A DNA stretch of 64,000 nt from UBA2658 sp964617335 (GCA_964617335.1 CAZTXG010000004.1:15098-79097); one strand, 5' to 3'. Numbered from the stretch's first letter, positions 1 to 8,123 are shown. The notes: generated by a model from the letters alone, not told the origin. Numbers and translations: made by a program.

Positions 1-1647
1 GATAATCCACGGCAGGACATAGCCCTAGCGGCGGTTTTAACCTCCCCTGTTTTCGCTTTTTCCCCCGACGAATTAGCAGAAATTCGCAGCCTTAGCCCCA
101 AAACTGATTTTTACACGGCTATAAAAAAGTGCTCTTTAGAAGACGAAAAATGCGAAGGTTTTATCAGTCTTTTAGATGAACTGCGGGATATAAGCTCTGA
201 CTTAAATCTTGTTGATTTCTTATCTCTTATTTATCAAAGGCTGGAGCTCTTTGCCCTTTTTGCCGCTCAGGACGGGGCAGATTTGGCTCTGTGCCGCTTA
301 AGCCAGCTTTCCGACTTGGCAGCGCACTTTGAGGAGGACGGTTACAGGGGGCTTCATGGCTTTCTGGCCTTTTTAGACAGACTGCAAGAGAAAGGCGAGG
401 AGCCAAGAGCTTCCCTTTCCGACTCTATGAGCGCCGTTTCCATAATGAGCATACACAAGTCAAAGGGACTTGAATTTCCCATGGTTTTTCTTGCCAACAC
501 CTCAAGGAAATTTAATCTCACCGACCTGCGCTCCCCTGTTCTTATCCATCCCCATTTAGGTCTTGGAGCAAAGCTTACAGACCTTCGGCGGGGCATTGAA
601 TATCCTACCATTGCCCGCCGTGCCGTTTCCTCTGCTCTTTCCGCTGAAATGCTCTCTGAGGAAATGCGGGTGCTTTATGTTGCAATGACAAGGGCAAAGC
701 ACAGCCTTTATATAAGCTGTACCGATAAAGACCCCGATGCGCTTTTTGAAAAACTCTCCGAGGGCCTTTCCTCCCCTATTGACCCCCAAATTCTAAAAGG
801 CGCCTCCTCCATGGCTCACTGGCTTATTTCGGCGGCTCTTTTAGACAGCGGCGGAAAAATAGAGCTGCGGGCAGTTTCACCGGAGGATACAGACAAGGGG
901 TTTGAGAAAAAAGAAGCTTCACCGGAAACCGAAACTCATTTTGACGGCATAAACAGCTTAGAGGAGCTGTCTTTAAAACTTGATTACCGCTATCCCCACG
1001 AGGAAAGCGTTTCCCTGCCCTCAAAGCTTACGGCAACCATGCTGCCCTCAAAAGAGCAGGACGGGGAGGCCCTGCCCCTTATAAGACCCCGCAATCAGCT
1101 TTTCCGCAAGGCGAACTTCAAAGCTGAGACTTCGCCCCTTTCCGGTGCGGAAAAAGGCGAGGCAAGCCATATTGTCATGCAGTTTATTGATTTTTCAAAA
1201 ACCGGCAGTCTTAGTGAAATTGAAGCTGAAATAGGCAGGATAGGGGCCTTGGGGCATATAAATGAGCGGCAGGCCGCCGCCGTTGACAGACAGTCCATAT
1301 TACGGTTTTTCCAATCTGAAACCGGAGGCCTGATTTTGTCGGCGGAAAAGGTTCTGCGGGAGTTTCGCTTTTCTCTACTTTGCCCCACAAAGCTTTTCTT
1401 TGAAAATGGCGGCAGTGAGCAGGTGCTTCTTCAGGGAGTTATAGACTGCTGTCTGGAGGAAAAAGACGGGCTTACGATTATTGACTATAAAACCGACTAT
1501 GTGACAGAAGAAAGCCTGCCGGAGCTTACAGAGGGCTATAGAAAGCAGATTTTAGCCTATGCCTATGCCATGGAGCGCATAAAAAATAAACCCGTAAAAC
1601 GTAGGCTGCTGTGCTTTTTGCGCACAGGCCAAGTAGTAGAGCTTTAG
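1..1647 (+). CDS. addA: ATP-dependent helicase/nuclease subunit A, C-terminal part
   Basis: AddA is the helicase-nuclease subunit of the AddAB complex, which resects double-strand breaks for recombinational repair in Firmicutes. The reading frame is open from base 1, so about 548 C-terminal residues of a usually ~1200-residue protein are visible. The first visible residues (DNPRQDIALAAVL) already match the UvrD-like helicase core of this family. Helicase motif V (MSIHKSKGLEF, near base 450) and motif VI (LYVAMTRAK, near base 675) follow. The C-terminal RecB-type nuclease has GVIDC near base 1435 and IIDYKTD near base 1480, the metal-binding Asp and catalytic Asp/Lys. addB would be expected upstream, outside the window. 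I see no damage to the motifs. Confidence 0.95.
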   Translation, partial: DNPRQDIALAAVLTSPVFAFSPDELAEIRSLSPKTDFYTAIKKCSLEDEKCEGFISLLDELRDISSDLNLVDFLSLIYQRLELFALFAAQDGADLALCRLSQLSDLAAHFEEDGYRGLHGFLAFLDRLQEKGEEPRASLSDSMSAVSIMSIHKSKGLEFPMVFLANTSRKFNLTDLRSPVLIHPHLGLGAKLTDLRRGIEYPTIARRAVSSALSAEMLSEEMRVLYVAMTRAKHSLYISCTDKDPDALFEKLSEGLSSPIDPQILKGASSMAHWLISAALLDSGGKIELRAVSPEDTDKGFEKKEASPETETHFDGINSLEELSLKLDYRYPHEESVSLPSKLTATMLPSKEQDGEALPLIRPRNQLFRKANFKAETSPLSGAEKGEASHIVMQFIDFSKTGSLSEIEAEIGRIGALGHINERQAAAVDRQSILRFFQSETGGLILSAEKVLREFRFSLLCPTKLFFENGGSEQVLLQGVIDCCLEEKDGLTIIDYKTDYVTEESLPELTEGYRKQILAYAYAMERIKNKPVKRRLLCFLRTGQVVEL

Positions 1648-1655
1648 TATTTATA

Positions 1656-1677
1656 AGCCGCCCTTCTTGCGGTTTTT
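1656..1677 (+). terminator. Weak terminator after addA
   Basis: A short stem (AGCCGC with GCGGTT, the last pairs wobble or A-T) with a seven-base loop is followed by a T-rich stretch 10 bases after the addA stop. The stem is short, so the strength is uncertain. Confidence 0.45.
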
Positions 1678-1690
1678 AATAAATATGCAA

Positions 1691-1719
1691 AAGCCCCGCG
1701 CTTTCACAGCGCGGGGCTT
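1691..1719 (-). terminator. Intrinsic terminator of rpmE
   Basis: A perfect 11-bp stem (AAGCCCCGCGC with its complement) with a seven-base loop lies just beyond the rpmE stop. Read on the minus strand it runs into TTTTGC. It may also stop residual addA transcription from the other side. Confidence 0.85.
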
Positions 1720-1743
1720 ATTAATGCGGGTTTAGAAAAAACC

Positions 1744-1941
1744 TTACATACCGAATTTTCTATTGAACTTTTCAACACGGCCGCTGGTATCGACAAGCTT
1801 CTGCTTGCCGGTATAGAAGGGGTGACATTTGGAACAAATCTCAACTGTTATGTCCTTCCTAGTGGAGCCTGTCTCTATAATCTCGCCGCAAGCACACCTA
1901 ATGGTTGTCTGTTCGTACTTGGGATGGATACCTTCCTTCAT
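1744..1941 (-). CDS. rpmE: 50S ribosomal protein L31 (zinc-binding type)
   Basis: L31 sits on the large subunit near the central protuberance. The 65-residue product begins MKEGIHPKYE, as in the family, and keeps all four zinc ligands (C16, C18, C36, C39), so this is the zinc-containing C+ form rather than the zinc-independent paralogue. The start was placed at 1941 because AGAGGTG lies six bases upstream. Longer in-frame starts would add residues foreign to the family. The gene stands alone with its own terminator. Confidence 0.96.
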   Translation of the reverse strand: MKEGIHPKYEQTTIRCACGEIIETGSTRKDITVEICSKCHPFYTGKQKLVDTSGRVEKFNRKFGM

Positions 1942-2043
1942 TATGTTCACCTCTTTCATGAGTTTAGCTTCAAAACGCAAGTTGTATTCTAGCACAAAGA
2001 TATTGGTTTTGCAAGCACTTTTTTAAAATAATGTTACATAAAG

Positions 2044-2319
2044 TTACATTGTTTTTCTTTGAGCAAAAGACAGGAAGTAAAAACTGTCATAGTCTGCCCC
2101 TGTCTGCCCTTCCTCTGCGGCCTTTATATCCTTGGCCTCCTGAGAAAAAGGCCAGACTATTCGGGCATTTCCCAAATCATCATAAACACAAAGGGAGCGC
2201 AGCCCGTAAAAAAGCAGAATTACGGCGGCAAGAAGCCCAAGGGCAACATAGACAATAACCTTCTTGCGGGAGCGCCTTTTTTTCCTGCCCTCATATATAT
2301 CTCTTGAGCGTATGGCCAT
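2044..2319 (-). CDS. Small single-pass membrane protein, unknown function
   Basis: A 91-residue product that I do not recognise. It has a very basic N-terminus (many Arg/Lys in residues 3-19), one hydrophobic segment at about residues 21-41, and a polar acidic C-terminal half. The charge pattern suggests the N-terminus stays in the cytoplasm. It begins 21 bases after the rpiB stop on the same strand and is probably the last gene of the PHP-rpiB unit. The ribosome site is only a G-run. The opposite strand also has an open frame of 82 codons, but the hydrophobic segment, position and co-orientation favour this strand. Confidence 0.6.
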   Translation of the reverse strand: MAIRSRDIYEGRKKRRSRKKVIVYVALGLLAAVILLFYGLRSLCVYDDLGNARIVWPFSQEAKDIKAAEEGQTGADYDSFYFLSFAQRKTM

Positions 2320-2340
2320 GCTTTGCCCCCCTTATCCTTT

Positions 2341-2775
2341 TTATTCCTCAAGCTTTGAAATCAGCCCGACACGCCTTGCGTGCCTTCCCCCTTCAAACTC
2401 AGTGTTTAAAAAGGTGTCTGCAATTTTAAGGGCAAGCCCAGGCCCTATAACCCTTGCGCCTAGAGTAAGGATGTTTGCGTCATTATGCAGGCGGGAAAAC
2501 TCTGCGCTGAAGCAGTCCCCGCAAAGGGCAGCACGAACGCCCTTAATTTTGTTTGCGGCTATGGATACGCCGATTCCCGTGCCGCAAATTAAAATTCCCT
2601 GTTCGCACTCTCCAGAGGCAACGGCTTTGCCCACAGCCTCGGCATAAAGGGGATAGTCACAGCTTTCCTCTGAATATGTTCCAAAATCTTTATATTTTAT
2701 GCCTTTTTTATCGAGATGCTCTATTATTTCCTGTTTTAAGGCGTAACCGCCATGGTCGCTTCCCAGTGCCAGCAT
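2341..2775 (-). CDS. rpiB: Ribose 5-phosphate isomerase B
   Basis: RpiB interconverts ribose 5-phosphate and ribulose 5-phosphate in the non-oxidative pentose phosphate pathway. The 144-residue length is typical. The N-terminal GSDHGG motif with D7 and H8, the active-site cysteine C64 in ILICGTGIG, and the HNDAN and GGRHARRV phosphate-binding segments are all present. It lies between a PHP phosphatase gene and a small membrane protein gene on the same strand. The family also includes allose 6-phosphate and galactose 6-phosphate isomerases, but nothing here points to those substrates. Confidence 0.95.
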   Translation of the reverse strand: MLALGSDHGGYALKQEIIEHLDKKGIKYKDFGTYSEESCDYPLYAEAVGKAVASGECEQGILICGTGIGVSIAANKIKGVRAALCGDCFSAEFSRLHNDANILTLGARVIGPGLALKIADTFLNTEFEGGRHARRVGLISKLEE

Positions 2776-2818
2776 AGATTTTTACCTCTCTCTATTTATA
2801 TCCTTTGTTTTCACAGCT

Positions 2819-3637
2819 TTAAATCTTTATAAACCTTGGTTTTCGCCTTTCAAAAACCGTGATATATTTATACCCCAATTGTCTTAGAATGTCAAAGCCC
2901 TGTTTAAGCCCCGAGGCCGCCCTTAAAACCGAGTGGGCATCGCTGCCTATGGTTATTATCTCGCCGCCAAGCTGCCTGTAAAGCCTTAAAATTTCAACTT
3001 CCGGCATGGGGCCGCCAATCCTTTCCCTCTCGCAGCCGGAGCAGTTTATCTCCAATCCTTTTCCGTTTTGAATAAGGGTTTTTAAAAGCACTTCGATTTC
3101 ATCCCCGTAATTTTCAAGGTTAAAGCTCACATCAAAGCCGTCCCTGCGCATATATCGTATGGTGTAGCCTATGTGGGCCATGGTGTCGAAAAAGTCCATC
3201 TCCGCAAGCTCTATAAGCTCTGTTGCATATTCGTCCATAAGCTCATGGCACTGGTCTTCGCTTTCATATGAGTATTCATAAAAATCCTTTTTTCCCCTAA
3301 GGTTGTGCAAAGAGCCGAGAACAAAATCCAGTTCCGGAGAAGCCGCAAATTTTTTTGCCCGCTCTGGGTCGTGGTTTCCCCCTCCCAGCTCCATGCCAAG
3401 ATACAGTTCCAAGCCCGAAGGCGCTGTTTTCACAGCTTCTTCAAACATACGTATGGTTTTTTCCCTATGGTCATAGCTTCCCTCAATGGGCAGCCCCGTC
3501 ATATAGTCGTCAATGTCGCAGTGGTCTGTAAAGCAGATATAGCCCACACCTTTTTTAAAGGAGGCTAATGCCATTTCCTCCATGGTGTTTCTGCCGTCTG
3601 TGGAGCAGCTGCTGTGTATGTGGCAGTCGTATAACAA
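2819..3637 (-). CDS. PHP-domain phosphatase, histidinol-phosphatase (HisJ) family
   Basis: PHP proteins are trinuclear-metal phosphoesterases. The HisJ branch dephosphorylates histidinol phosphate in histidine synthesis. The 272-residue product starts with the metal-binding DCHIHSSCSTDG, followed by FTDHCD near residue 37, an EINCSG segment near 197 and the GSDAHS motif near 233, which together supply the expected metal ligands. No other histidine genes are nearby, so a histidinol-phosphatase role is inferred from family likeness only. Another small phosphoester or a 3',5'-nucleotide could be the substrate. Confidence 0.8.
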   Translation of the reverse strand: MLYDCHIHSSCSTDGRNTMEEMALASFKKGVGYICFTDHCDIDDYMTGLPIEGSYDHREKTIRMFEEAVKTAPSGLELYLGMELGGGNHDPERAKKFAASPELDFVLGSLHNLRGKKDFYEYSYESEDQCHELMDEYATELIELAEMDFFDTMAHIGYTIRYMRRDGFDVSFNLENYGDEIEVLLKTLIQNGKGLEINCSGCERERIGGPMPEVEILRLYRQLGGEIITIGSDAHSVLRAASGLKQGFDILRQLGYKYITVFERRKPRFIKI

Positions 3638-3683
3638 AAAATCTTCCCCCTTCGGGAGTTTCTTCCCAAATATATTATAAGTC

Positions 3684-3705
3684 TAGGGCGTGTCAACACG
3701 CCCTA
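3684..3705. repeat. Perfect 22-bp palindrome, copy A of the TAGGGCG repeat family
   Basis: Two 10-base arms (TAGGGCGTGT and its complement) face each other across a CA centre. The last three bases supply the TAG stop codon of the mannosyltransferase gene on the minus strand. The ends match copies near 9.6, 18.8 and 32.0 kb. No T-run follows on the minus strand, so it does not look like a normal terminator. Confidence 0.8.
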
Positions 3706-5577
3706 AAAAGGCCAGGCCCCCGGAATCCACACAAGCAGGTCTGTATATGCCCTTGGGGTCGGCAGCCCTGTAAGCACAGGGTAAAAGGCGATAAAAAGCA
3801 AAAGGCAAAGAGCCGTTGCCGTGTATACTTTTATCTTCCACCTTCTGTCCCTTAGCCTTATGGAATTAAACACATGACAGATTGCAAGAATAAGGAAAAT
3901 AAGACAGGGGAAGTAGTGGTAGGCAAAGGTTATGCGAGAAATAAACATCCAAGGCACAAGCTGGGAAAGGTAGCCTATAAGGATAAACATTGCCTTGCTG
4001 TCTTTGTGCCGAAGGCTTCTCCAAGCCATGGCCGCCATAGCCAAAAGACCGCCCCAGCAAACCAGGGGATTTAAGAAAGCACCGAAGGCGCTTTTATAGT
4101 TATCCGGCAAAGACCTCAGATAGTAAAGTATGGGCCTTCCGTCCACAAGCCACTGATACCAGCTGGAGGAATAAGGGTGAGTTGCGTCCACCCCTGCGTG
4201 ATATGTGAACATAAACCTCTGGTTATCCAAAACAATTTTAGCATAGTCTGCATCGAAAAGCATCGGCAGGCCTCCATCCATGCCCTTTGCTATGCCATAG
4301 GGGTAATAGCTTAAATAATATATGGCGGCAGGGATGAGGACAAAGGATAAAAGACAAAGTAAAATGTCAAGGGAAAGCTCCTTTAGGTGAAGGCGGCCCC
4401 TGCCTATCAAAGTAAGCTGCCTGCCCCTCATTATGCGAAAAATAAGCCATATAAGGGCAAGGCCCAGGCCGGCATAGATAGCTGTCCACTTGCAGGCAAT
4501 GCCAAGGCCGAAGGAAAGCCCCGTCAGGAAAAGGGGCAGAATACCTTTGCGCCCTAAGGAAAATTCGTCCCTTTCCGCCGTCACATACCTATACATGAAA
4601 AGGTACATGAGTATTATAAAGAAAACGGCATAGGTGTCTATGGTGGCTATCCTCGTCTGCACAAAATGCATAAAGTCAAAGGCAAATAAAAGCGTGCCGC
4701 AGACAGAAACTGCCGTGGAGCCGAAAAGGTTTTTTATAAATACATACAAAAAGGGCAGCATGAGCACTCCAAATAAAACCCCCATAAACCGCCAGCCAAA
4801 AGGGGCAAGTCCAAAGATTTTGATGCCCAGACTGATTATAAGCTTTCCCAGAGGCGGATGGGAAACTTCATAGGGGTAGATGTCCTCAATATGTTCATAG
4901 GCTGTGCGGGCATGATAAATTTCGTCGAAGTAGGCGCTGTTTTTATAGCTTTCCCTTTCAGGAACCAACTCCTGCTCGTCAAAAAGTGTTGCCGCACCCT
5001 CGTCAAAAATAAGCTTTTCCGCAGGTATTGCCTTGCCTTCCCAGTCGTAAAGGCAGATTTCCCCCAAATCAAGGGTGTCATCCGCTATTATGCGCACAAA
5101 TTTTGTGCCTTTTCCGGGGGATTCAAGCTTTGCCTCATGCCATTTGAAAATATCTGAATAGCTTTGCTCCATAACCGCCTCGTCGGTATAGTTTTCACCG
5201 TCGAGGGAATATTGCAGATAATAATTGCCTGTGTGAAGGCCGGAATAGTACATAAGCTTTGTGATGGATGACTCCTCCTCAAGCTCTAGCACCACATAGC
5301 GCCCTCTTTCGGTAAAGGAGCAAAAGCTATCCGGCCCGTCCATATCGCCCAGACCGTAAAAAGCCACGGCTCCGTATAAAATGGGAATAAGAAAAAGCGG
5401 AAGAATATCCTTTTTCTCCAAAGGGTGCCGCCGAAGAGGAAAGGAAAAATGCGCTGTGTCCCTCTCCCGCAAATCCGCTATGGGGTTTTCCCGCTTAAAC
5501 AGCAAAAAATAATAGGCGAAAAAAGCAAGAACTAAGGTTATTGAGATTATCAGAAATAAAATAGGGAGAATTTTCAC
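3703..5577 (-). CDS. GT39/PMT-family dolichyl- or polyprenyl-phosphate-mannose-protein mannosyltransferase-like membrane protein
   Basis: The 624-residue product belongs to the GT-C fold mannosyltransferases that move a sugar from a polyprenyl carrier to an acceptor outside the membrane. Residues 4-27 and about 58-77 are membrane segments. Residues about 85-180 look like a discoidin (F5/8 type C)-like beta domain (YYLQYSLDGENY, VRIIADD). The catalytic DE pair (D218-E219) and HPPLGK (240-245) match the first extracytoplasmic loop of PMT enzymes, followed by many membrane helices. The start is GTG at 5577 behind GGAGGA. The stop codon lies inside repeat copy A. The acceptor (protein or envelope glycan) cannot be told from sequence. 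Confidence 0.85.
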   Translation of the reverse strand: MKILPILFLIISITLVLAFFAYYFLLFKRENPIADLRERDTAHFSFPLRRHPLEKKDILPLFLIPILYGAVAFYGLGDMDGPDSFCSFTERGRYVVLELEEESSITKLMYYSGLHTGNYYLQYSLDGENYTDEAVMEQSYSDIFKWHEAKLESPGKGTKFVRIIADDTLDLGEICLYDWEGKAIPAEKLIFDEGAATLFDEQELVPERESYKNSAYFDEIYHARTAYEHIEDIYPYEVSHPPLGKLIISLGIKIFGLAPFGWRFMGVLFGVLMLPFLYVFIKNLFGSTAVSVCGTLLFAFDFMHFVQTRIATIDTYAVFFIILMYLFMYRYVTAERDEFSLGRKGILPLFLTGLSFGLGIACKWTAIYAGLGLALIWLIFRIMRGRQLTLIGRGRLHLKELSLDILLCLLSFVLIPAAIYYLSYYPYGIAKGMDGGLPMLFDADYAKIVLDNQRFMFTYHAGVDATHPYSSSWYQWLVDGRPILYYLRSLPDNYKSAFGAFLNPLVCWGGLLAMAAMAWRSLRHKDSKAMFILIGYLSQLVPWMFISRITFAYHYFPCLIFLILAICHVFNSIRLRDRRWKIKVYTATALCLLLFIAFYPVLTGLPTPRAYTDLLVWIPGAWPF

Positions 5578-5721
5578 CGGATTTTGTCCTCCTTTCCCTT
5601 TTTATTATATATTGCCGCAAGGGGCTTTGCAGTATACAAGTTTAAATCCGTATAATGCCATGCCCGAGTTTTTCCGATTAATTATACTACATTTGTTTTA
5701 GCCTGTCCAATAAAAACAAAA

Positions 5722-5766
5722 GGTCTGTGCCGCGCCCTCCCTTTAAAGGATGGCACGGCACAGACC
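5722..5766 (-). terminator. Intrinsic terminator of the rpmG-rplA operon
   Basis: An 11-bp perfect outer stem (GGTCTGTGCCG with its complement), extended by further pairing inside, is followed on the minus strand by TTTTGTTTTTATT. It lies just after the rplA stop and closes the ribosomal operon. Confidence 0.9.
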
Positions 5767-5783
5767 GCTTTTTAGCTTGGCTT

Positions 5784-6476
5784 TTATATTAGCTTTGCCT
5801 GATTAATTTTTATTCCGGGGCCCATTGTAGAAGCTGTTACACAGCTTTTGATATACTGACCCTTGGCAGCGGCAGGCCTAGCCTTTATGATGGCGTTTAT
5901 AAGAGTTGCGAAGTTTTCGTTTAACTTTTCAACGCCAAAGCTTACCTTGCCTATGGGGCAGTGGATGATGTTTGTCTTGTCGAGGCGGTACTCAATCTTA
6001 CCGGCTTTTATCTCTTGAACCGCCTGAGCGATGTTAGGAGTGACGGTTCCTGCCTTTGGTGTGGGCATAAGGCCCTTAGGCCCGAGAAGCTTACCCAGAC
6101 GGCCAACAACGCCCATCATGTCGGGTGTTGCCACAACAACGTCATAGTCAAACCAGTTTTCAGTTTGGATTTTTGTAACCAAATCCTGACCGCCGGCAAA
6201 ATCCGCCCCTGCATCTATGGCTTCCTGCTCACGCTCGGGCTTGCAGAAAACAAGAACACGGCGGGTCTTACCCGTTCCGTGGGGCAAAACGATGGCGCCG
6301 CGAACCTGCTGGTCGGCATGGCGGGAGTCTACGCCCAGCTTTACATGAAGCTCGACAGTTTCGTCAAATTTGGCCTTAGATGTTTTTATAACAAGGTCAA
6401 AAGCTTCCTCAGGGTCGTATAAATTTGTTCTATCTACGAGCTTTGCGCTCTCTTTGTAATTTTTACCTCTAAACAC
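5784..6476 (-). CDS. rplA: 50S ribosomal protein L1
   Basis: L1 forms the mobile stalk at the ribosomal E site and often represses its own operon. The 230-residue product spans the whole family length, with the N-terminal KNYKESAKLVDR segment, the central GKLLGPKGLMPTPKAGTVT motif typical of L1, and the C-terminal MGPGIKI. The start is GTG at 6476 behind AAGGAGG. It is the last gene of the rpmG-secE-nusG-rplK-rplA run. A strong terminator follows instead of rplJ-rplL. Confidence 0.97.
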   Translation of the reverse strand: MFRGKNYKESAKLVDRTNLYDPEEAFDLVIKTSKAKFDETVELHVKLGVDSRHADQQVRGAIVLPHGTGKTRRVLVFCKPEREQEAIDAGADFAGGQDLVTKIQTENWFDYDVVVATPDMMGVVGRLGKLLGPKGLMPTPKAGTVTPNIAQAVQEIKAGKIEYRLDKTNIIHCPIGKVSFGVEKLNENFATLINAIIKARPAAAKGQYIKSCVTASTMGPGIKINQAKLI

Positions 6477-6555
6477 TATTGTTTATCCTCCTTGTAATGT
6501 GGTTAGGCAGATGCTTTTTGCATCCTCCCACTTCGGGAAAGCGGGCCTAAAGCCC

Positions 6556-6984
6556 TTACTGCTCGGCAACCAAAACGCCCATGCTGCGGCAGGTGCCGGC
6601 AACCATGGCCATGGCAGATTCTATATCCGTGCAGTTGAGGTCGGGCATTTTTGTTTCGGCAATTTTGCGAAGGTCTTCTCTACTCAAGGTGCCAACCTTG
6701 TCACGCTGGGGAATGCCGGAGGCGTGCTCTATGCCGAGAGCCTTCTTAACAAGAAGGGATGTCGGCGGAGTTTTTGTGATGAAAGAGAAGGTACGGTCGG
6801 AATAGACCGTTATAACAACAGGAATCATCATGCCCATGTCATTTTTTGTGCGTTCGTTAAAATCCTTGGTGAACTGGCCAATGTTTATACCGTACTGACC
6901 AAGGGCAGGTCCGACAGGGGGGGCGGGAGTCGCCTTTCCTGCGGGAACCTGGAATTTTACATATCCAACAACTTTCTGTGCCAC
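6556..6984 (-). CDS. rplK: 50S ribosomal protein L11
   Basis: L11 forms the base of the GTPase-associated stalk with 23S rRNA helix 43/44 and is needed for stringent sensing by Rel. The 142-residue product is full length, with the proline-rich N-terminus (GKATPAPPVGPALGQ) and the RNA-binding C-terminal domain ending AGTCRSMGVLV. The start is GTG at 6984 behind AGGAGGTG. It lies 18 bases after nusG in the same operon. Confidence 0.97.
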   Translation of the reverse strand: MAQKVVGYVKFQVPAGKATPAPPVGPALGQYGINIGQFTKDFNERTKNDMGMMIPVVITVYSDRTFSFITKTPPTSLLVKKALGIEHASGIPQRDKVGTLSREDLRKIAETKMPDLNCTDIESAMAMVAGTCRSMGVLVAEQ

Positions 6985-7002
6985 TTTAAGTGCACCTCCT
7001 AA

Positions 7003-7527
7003 TTAATCTGAAGCGGCTTCGACCTGATAATAATCCAGGTCCACCGGTGTCTCCCTGCCAAACATGGAGACGATAACACGGATGCGGTTTTTTGCAGCGT
7101 CCACTTCCTCGACGGTTCCCAGAAAGCCTTCCAAAGGACCGTCTGTTACCTTTACGCTGTCGCCTACATCAAAGCCGGATATAACCTCGTGGCGCTCAAC
7201 ACCCAAGTTTATTATCTCCTGCTCTGTAAGGGGAACGGCCTTGCCGTCACTTCCCACAAAACCCGTGGACCCCCGAACATTTCGTACAAGGTGCCAGCTT
7301 TCGTCTGTGAGTATCATCTTGATGAAAACATATCCGGGATAAGTTTTGCGTTCTATGGTTTTTTCTCCGTTTTCGGTGTGTTCCGTAACGGTTTCCGTGG
7401 GGATGTTCACCTCTGTAATAAGGTCTTGCATCCTACGGTTTTCCGCGGCCTTTAAAACCGCTGCCGCCACTGCGTTTTCATATCCGGAATATGTGTGGAC
7501 TACATACCATTTTGCTTCTTCAGCCAT
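7003..7527 (-). CDS. nusG: Transcription termination/antitermination factor NusG
   Basis: NusG binds the RNA polymerase clamp and links elongation to pausing, Rho and translation. The 174-residue product has the NGN domain (WYVVHTYSGYE at residues 7-17, PGYVFIKM near 65-72) and a C-terminal KOW domain (VKVTDGPLEGFLGTVEEVD). It starts two bases after the secE stop, so translation of the two is probably coupled. Confidence 0.97.
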   Translation of the reverse strand: MAEEAKWYVVHTYSGYENAVAAAVLKAAENRRMQDLITEVNIPTETVTEHTENGEKTIERKTYPGYVFIKMILTDESWHLVRNVRGSTGFVGSDGKAVPLTEQEIINLGVERHEVISGFDVGDSVKVTDGPLEGFLGTVEEVDAAKNRIRVIVSMFGRETPVDLDYYQVEAASD

Positions 7528-7529
7528 AG

Positions 7530-7802
7530 CTAACCCACCATTGATATGAGCGTCTTAACCCCTGCCTGTGCAAGAGTGTCGAAGCCCCAGAGAACAACGG
7601 CGAAAACCAGCATGACAACAAGTGCCACAACAGTGTTTTTAGCCGTCTGCTCTTTTGTCGGCCAGATGACTTTTTTAAGTTCTGCTTTAAGGTCTTTAAA
7701 CCACTGGGAAATGCGTTTAAACACTCCCTGTTTTTCGTTTCCGGTAGATTTTTTAACGGCTTCAGTGGTCTTTTTTACCGCGTCTTCCTTAGCTTTTGCC
7801 AT
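7530..7802 (-). CDS. secE: Preprotein translocase subunit SecE
   Basis: SecE is the small stabilising subunit of the SecYEG channel. The 90-residue product has a charged N-terminal extension (residues 1-27), the conserved amphipathic segment with WFKDLKAELKKVIWPTKEQ, and one C-terminal membrane helix at about residues 57-80. This is the single-helix form of Gram-positive bacteria. AAAGGATG lies upstream of the start. The gene order rpmG-secE-nusG is the normal one. Confidence 0.96.
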   Translation of the reverse strand: MAKAKEDAVKKTTEAVKKSTGNEKQGVFKRISQWFKDLKAELKKVIWPTKEQTAKNTVVALVVMLVFAVVLWGFDTLAQAGVKTLISMVG

Positions 7803-7826
7803 AAAAGCACATCCTTTCTAAAAAAC

Positions 7827-7976
7827 CTACTTTGTTTCCGTATGCTCGGTGTGCTTGCGGCAGAAAGGACAATATTTGCTCATTTCGAGCTTGTCCGGAG
7901 TGTTCTTCTTGTTTTTGAAGGTATTGTAGTTTCTCTGCTTGCACTCGTTGCATCTTAAAGTTACTTTCACTCGCAT
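7827..7976 (-). CDS. rpmG: 50S ribosomal protein L33 (zinc-binding type)
   Basis: The 49-residue product has the usual L33 length and four cysteines (C9, C12, C36, C39) that bind zinc. The start at 7976 is fixed by AGGAGGTG six bases upstream and by family alignment (MRVKVTLRCNEC). A longer in-frame extension up to 8126 has no family support and would overlap the promoter. First gene of the operon running to rplA. Confidence 0.96.
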   Translation of the reverse strand: MRVKVTLRCNECKQRNYNTFKNKKNTPDKLEMSKYCPFCRKHTEHTETK

Positions 7977-8088
7977 TTCGGCACCTCCTATAAATATTAG
8001 GCCGTCGGCCTTTGTTGCCTCCCTGATCGGAGCGGAACAGCGCACTGAAAAACCGCGCACAAAAAATAAGCCTCTCCGCCGACAGGTA
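7977..8088 (-). promoter_or_regulatory. Leader of the rpmG operon, possibly structured
   Basis: About 110 bases separate the inferred transcription start from rpmG. GCCGAC at 8078-8083 can pair with GTCGGC at 8004-8009, closing most of the leader, while a local GGCCG/CGGCC hairpin at 8000-8010 competes and lies just upstream of the Shine-Dalgarno site. I do not recognise a named leader family. Function is inferred only. Confidence 0.35.
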
Positions 8089-8094
8089 ATGAGT

Positions 8095-8123
8095 ATTGTA
8101 GCACAGCCCAAAGCTCGGGTCAA
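8095..8123 (-). promoter_or_regulatory. Sigma-A promoter of rpmG-secE-nusG-rplK-rplA
   Basis: TTGACC (8118-8123) and TACAAT (8095-8100) on the minus strand are separated by exactly 17 bases. Both hexamers are within one base of consensus. Confidence 0.9.

Noticed and set aside
2059..2307. 82-codon plus-strand frame opposite the small membrane protein
   Set aside because: No ribosome site or family likeness. The minus-strand frame has a membrane helix and operon context.
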